Of a stretch of DNA of 10,518 nucleotides, positions 7,400 through 10,518 are shown in pieces. The notes below the pieces were generated by a model. That model was given only the letters and a program-made list of their open reading frames with translations. It had not been told where the DNA came from and did no database searches. The stretch is from Bacteroidota bacterium (GTDB lineage: Bacteria > Bacteroidota > Bacteroidia > Bacteroidales > F082): contig NYYH01000089.1 of NCBI GenBank assembly GCA_002686705.1, positions 1 through 10,518 on the forward strand, read 5' to 3'. The first letter of the stretch is position 1. Every line of letters starts with the position of its first letter. The position numbers and the translations under genes were made by a program.

Positions 7400-8146
7400 T
7401 CAGGCCAATACAACCGACAATACCTCCAACGACTTAAACTCACCAAATGAAGGCAGATGAAGTTTGTAATAACTGATCAGCGTTTCTAATACTACTCTCC
7501 TGTTTTTATTGTTTAGTTTTAGCTCAAACGAATCCTCAAATTTTGTGTCTCGAATCTGGCATAGAATTTTAGCTGTTTCTCCGGTAACATAATAAGGATG
7601 GTTTGGCCTTTTATTACTAAAACGACCTTCCTGCATATCCAATACACTTAGGTTTTCATTCAATTCCTTTTTCGGATAAAAACCCAAGAACATTGAAAGC
7701 TGCATCATAAAAACTAAATGGAAATTAACAAATCCATCATCCGCAAGATCAAGCCATAATAGGGCCTGATGAATCCAATTGAAAAGGTCTTTGTTCGCAG
7801 TTTCTTCTTTTAACGACTTGTGTAACAGTTCATTAATAAAAATTAATAAGGTTCGCTTAATCATATTCTCAGTAATCGATTGGTAGGGATACCATATCGA
7901 CACTTCATTGATATGATGCAACGATTTGTTTTCGGAGTATGACACAACCAAATTAAGCATAGTTAGTGGCTGATACATTGCTGCCTTACTTTTTGATCCA
8001 CCTGTAGAACGGTTAGATTTACGGCTCCGTAATCCTCTCACAAAAAAAGACTGTATACCAAGCTCTTCAGTAAATATTTTTACAATAACACCTGAATCGG
8101 AGAACTTAGTTTGCTTTATTACAATACCTTTCGTTTTGAGGAGCAT
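7400..8146 (-). CDS. recO: DNA repair protein RecO
   Basis: A recombination mediator that helps load RecA on SSB-coated single-stranded DNA in the RecFOR pathway and anneals strands. The 248 residues comprise an N-terminal OB fold (about 1-80; LLKTKGIVIKQTKFSDSG, then VKIFTEELGIQSFFVRGLR and KAAMYQPLTMLNLVV) and a helical C-terminal domain (FINELLHKSLKEE, FHLVFMMQLSMFLGFYP). The region where many RecO proteins carry a CxxC zinc site (DMQEGRFSNKRPNHPYYV) has no cysteines, as in relatives from this phylum. I chose ATG 8146 over an upstream in-frame TTG at 8167 for two reasons: the RecO N-terminus normally begins M-L-x-K-T-K-G, and the TTG lies within the likely promoter box (8165-8172). The gene is convergent with the T9SS cargo gene and divergent from the barrel gene. 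Confidence 0.93.
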   Translation of the reverse strand: MLLKTKGIVIKQTKFSDSGVIVKIFTEELGIQSFFVRGLRSRKSNRSTGGSKSKAAMYQPLTMLNLVVSYSENKSLHHINEVSIWYPYQSITENMIKRTLLIFINELLHKSLKEETANKDLFNWIHQALLWLDLADDGFVNFHLVFMMQLSMFLGFYPKKELNENLSVLDMQEGRFSNKRPNHPYYVTGETAKILCQIRDTKFEDSFELKLNNKNRRVVLETLISYYKLHLPSFGEFKSLEVLSVVLA

Positions 8147-8164
8147 AACTACAATTGTAAAATA

Positions 8165-8172
8165 CAAAGATA
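8165..8172 (-). promoter_or_regulatory. -7 promoter element for recO
   Basis: The minus strand reads TATCTTTG, a full TAnnTTTG match. Transcription would begin near 8158, about a dozen bases before ATG 8146, giving a very short leader and arguing against translation from the TTG at 8167. For the divergent barrel gene only a one-mismatch box (TAATCTTG, 8175-8182, plus strand) is visible. Confidence 0.5.
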
Positions 8173-8235
8173 TTTAATCTTGGTCCAAATATTGTAAGGA
8201 TAATCATTTATTGCGACAAATAATAAAAACAATTC

Positions 8236-9126
8236 ATGCGCTTCATAATAATATTAGCACTTGTTGTTAGTTTCAATTTCTCCATTAAAGGACAAGGCTG
8301 TAGTGATGCTGGACTTTGCACAATTTCAGGATTAGATTCGGGTTTTGGCATATCAGAAAAACAAACAACAGGTAGTTTTACTACGATCTTTGGGCTTGGT
8401 GAACAGAATGTATTTCACTTAACAACACAGCTTGAATTAGTTATTCCAACTTTTAGAAACCAAATTGTTCAAATAAAGATGCCTTACAATTTTACATTTG
8501 GCAACCTGGGGAATATTAGTGGTTTAGGTGATTTAAGTTTGTCGTTAAATCAAAGAATATTTTCACAAGATAAGTTTCGTTTAAATCTTGTAGCTGGAAT
8601 TAAGATCCCATCAAATGATGCTAACAAATCCAAAGACGGTTACACGCTTCCTATGGCATATCAAACCAGCCTAGGCACTTACGATATGATATTAGGAATC
8701 AGTAGCAATATTAAAACATGGCACATAAGCTTCGGATACCAACATTCATTTGGGCATAACCTTAATGAATTTGAACATAGATACGACAATCCTGCAAATT
8801 TTAATAATTATCAAGAATCGTATCACCTTAAAAGAGCTGATGATATTATGCTCCGTGTTGAAAAGGATTTTACTATTAAAGAGTTTGATCTGACATTCGG
8901 ATTACTGCCGATCTATCATTTATGGGAAGACAAGATCAAAAATGGCCAAAAGGTTCCAGGTTCATCAGGGTTGACCCTTAATTTAAATGCTAATGTAAAA
9001 AAGAGGTTTAAAAACGATCTATTAATGAATCTGATAGTTGCTGCTCCGGTAATCGACCGTGATGCCAGACCTGATGGGCTAACACGAAGTTTTGTAATAG
9101 TAGTTTCGCTAGCAAAATCTTTTTAA
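8236..9126 (+). CDS. Outer-membrane beta-barrel-like protein
   Basis: A 296-residue protein with a signal peptide (1-20, cut after IKGQ), then GCSDAGLCTISGL (21-33), which has two close cysteines (22 and 28). The rest alternates short amphipathic strands with turns (for example HLTTQLELVIP, FRLNLVAGIKIP, DMILGISSNIKTWHISFGYQHSFG, LTLNLNANVKKRF) and ends in phenylalanine, the pattern of an outer-membrane beta barrel recognised by BamA. MPYNFTFGNLGNISGLGDLSL and LPMAYQTSLGTYDMILG recall barrels of the MetA-pathway/transporter-like group. The cysteine pair just after the signal peptide could form a disulfide; the context GQGC is not a convincing lipobox. Substrate unknown. Its last 18 bases overlap the end of a convergent gene fragment. 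Confidence 0.7.
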   Translation: MRFIIILALVVSFNFSIKGQGCSDAGLCTISGLDSGFGISEKQTTGSFTTIFGLGEQNVFHLTTQLELVIPTFRNQIVQIKMPYNFTFGNLGNISGLGDLSLSLNQRIFSQDKFRLNLVAGIKIPSNDANKSKDGYTLPMAYQTSLGTYDMILGISSNIKTWHISFGYQHSFGHNLNEFEHRYDNPANFNNYQESYHLKRADDIMLRVEKDFTIKEFDLTFGLLPIYHLWEDKIKNGQKVPGSSGLTLNLNANVKKRFKNDLLMNLIVAAPVIDRDARPDGLTRSFVIVVSLAKSF

Positions 9127-9324
9127 TAGCAATAAAATAGGTGTGGAATAACCAAATCCAAACATAAAGTCTCTGTAATCTGATGATTGCAGGTGTACTA
9201 CTTTAAAAGTTAATTGCTGCCTGAGCCAATTCTCTATTTCATTTTCATTAGGGAATCTATTTGCAATCCAATCAGGATATGCTGACAACGGTCCATCCAT
9301 AAAATTAGGAAAGAATCCAGTAAT
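9109..9324 (-). pseudogene. C-terminal fragment of an unrecognised gene, 5' end lost
   Basis: The minus-strand frame is open for 71 codons from 9324 to a TAG at 9109-9111, with an in-frame TGA just upstream at 9325-9327. An ATG at 9300 would give 63 residues, but the eight codons before it (ITGFFPNF) look like a continuation of the same protein. It reads naturally: GPLSAYPDWIANRFPNENEI, then NWLRQQL, VVHLQSSDYRDFMFGFGYST and a hydrophobic, basic end (PILLLLKRFC). This looks like the tail of a larger enzyme, perhaps a SAM-dependent methyltransferase, but I cannot confirm the family. The missing upstream part would lie where the plus strand now carries the start of another truncated gene. It overlaps the end of the barrel gene by 18 bases, a normal convergent arrangement, so this side is probably the original chromosome. 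Confidence 0.5.
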
Positions 9325-10424
9325 TCAAGCACAAAATATACTATGAAATAAAAGTAGAAGGTGAGGGTATTTTAATTCAAGAAAACATTGAATCATCTGG
9401 AACCGACCCAGACATATATTTTAGGACTAAACATCCTATTATAGCAGAGGAATTAGTAAATAAATTGATTTCAAGTAAGGATAAACAGTATAGGTCATAT
9501 GAAAAGATAATAAACTCTATAGATGTTAGCACAAGAAATTCATATTTAATGACAAACTTGCTGAAATCTTTCATTCGTAACAATAATTATTCTAAATCAA
9601 AAATTAATAAACTCTATGATGCAGGCTATAGACAACTATCAGATGATCCATATTATATTCTAAACTACAGTATTAATTTGCAGACAAGGGGAACAGAAAC
9701 TGAACTAAAGAAAGCTCTAGATTTATTAATATATGCTGAATCACTACTTGATTATAGAAATCACAGATTCACTCACCGTAGAGCAATAATAAATTTTGAG
9801 TTAGCAAAATTCTATTTTAAACAAGAAACTCAACTAAATTATACATTAACTTACCTGAGCGAGGCAGAATCACTATTTGAATATAAGCAAATTCTAGATC
9901 CTTTTTCAGTATTTAGTTATGATGGATATATTCAAATGCTTATCTGGCAATTGGAAAAGATAGAGTTTGACGACGAAGAAATACTTCAAAAAAGAATTCA
10001 GATTGAAGAACTATTTGAATTAGGGACAAATGCTGTAACCGAGCGACTAGAAAGATTACACAATTTAAAGTCCAAATATGCTAAACATATAAAAGATAAT
10101 TCAGGGAATGCAGATTATAAGGCATATCTGGATAATCTATATACAGACTCTAATCTTAGACCTTACGCATGTATTCTGCTTTATTTTTATCATCAAGAAA
10201 AATGCAATGGTCCAAATCAGATTTGCGATGAACTAATCTCTGAGATGGAAGAGTATTTAGATAATAATGAAGTAGTCAAATTTCTATTTAAGTACTATGG
10301 ACAAAACCTACATAAAGCTGAAAACAGAAACCTACTATTTAAATTGTCCAAGTCCCATCCAATAATAGAAGACACTAATCCATTAAGATTTTACTATTTT
10401 AATTTTATGGCCGAGTCTTTGTAG
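9324..10424 (+). pseudogene. 5'-truncated C-terminal part of a STAND-like NTPase or TPR-type protein
   Basis: An open frame of 366 codons from 9324 (in-frame TAA at 9321-9323) to TAG at 10422. There is no ATG before 9549 and only a TTG at 9465, yet protein-like sequence with a recognisable motif extends upstream of both: DIYFRTKHPIIAEELV (9411-9458). An RTRH-x-IAE motif followed by helical repeats is what I know from the region after the NTPase module in large STAND-type proteins, some of them phage-defence proteins with SIR2 or nuclease N-termini. The remainder is almost all alpha-helical, with TPR-like pairs (ELKKALDLLIYAESLL, FELAKFYFKQE, TLTYLSEAESLFEY). No Walker A or B motif and no effector domain is present, so the N-terminal part, which would be much larger, is missing. 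The fragment looks more AT-rich than lipA. Translation from the TTG would give 319 residues. The STAND assignment is an inference. Confidence 0.5.
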
Positions 10425-10518
10425 TATCCCCCATCATAAGACAAAGCTAAGGTAGACATTTTTCTAAATTTCTTTCATTATGTCTATGATTTTGTGATGT
10501 TGACTTGTTGGAAACTCG

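Noticed and set aside
381..9331. Shared 10-mer AATTCAAGCA at 381-390 and 9322-9331 as possible element ends
   Set aside because: Although one copy is at the truncation junction, 10-base matches are expected many times by chance in a 10-kb AT-rich window, and the flanks do not match.
9377..9583. Minus-strand 68-codon frame opposite the STAND-like fragment
   Set aside because: The plus strand here carries recognisable protein sequence (FRTKHPIIAEELV), so this frame is its shadow.
10453..10486. TAGACAT/ATGTCTA hairpin after the STAND-like fragment as terminator
   Set aside because: Seven AT-rich pairs with a 20-base loop and no clean T-run; such pairings are expected by chance in this composition.

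Overview
The window is a low-GC chromosomal segment of a Bacteroidota bacterium. Three things point there. Two exported proteins end in type IX secretion (T9SS) type-A sorting domains. Most promoter-like sites match the Bacteroidota -7 element TAnnTTTG. Genes lack clear Shine-Dalgarno sequences, with A-rich stretches before starts instead. Protein identities are read from motifs and family knowledge; no database search was possible.

Layout, left to right. (1) 1-478: a small orphan ORF with a TTG start that looks like the C-terminal piece of a PD-(D/E)XK nuclease. It runs into a perfect 16-bp inverted repeat, with an 11-bp tandem duplication between the arms. (2) 479-562: tRNA-Leu(CAA) on the minus strand. 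(3) 702-2660, minus: a secreted subtilisin-family protease with an intact catalytic triad and a T9SS sorting domain. (4) 2876-6287, plus: an apparent operon lipA-lipB-membrane protein. LipA and LipB are the two enzymes of de novo lipoate synthesis, and both seem to start with TTG. The third gene is a GT-C/ArnT-like multi-pass membrane protein. (5) 6388-7365, plus: a second T9SS-exported protein of unknown function. (6) 7400-8146, minus: recO, convergent with it. (7) 8236-9126, plus: an outer-membrane beta-barrel-like protein. (8) 9109-10424: two truncated genes head to head. The minus fragment is a C-terminal piece of an unrecognised protein. The plus fragment is the C-terminal part of a large protein resembling the helical end of STAND-type NTPases. 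Both lose their upstream parts at about 9300-9325.

The middle of the window is ordinary housekeeping and exported-protein content. The two ends carry debris of accessory, possibly defence-related, genes. I do not see a complete novel system. The best leads are the double-truncation junction near 9300-9325 with the STAND-like remnant beside it, and the nuclease-like remnant ending in an inverted repeat next to a tRNA gene. No non-coding stretch exceeds about 300 bases.
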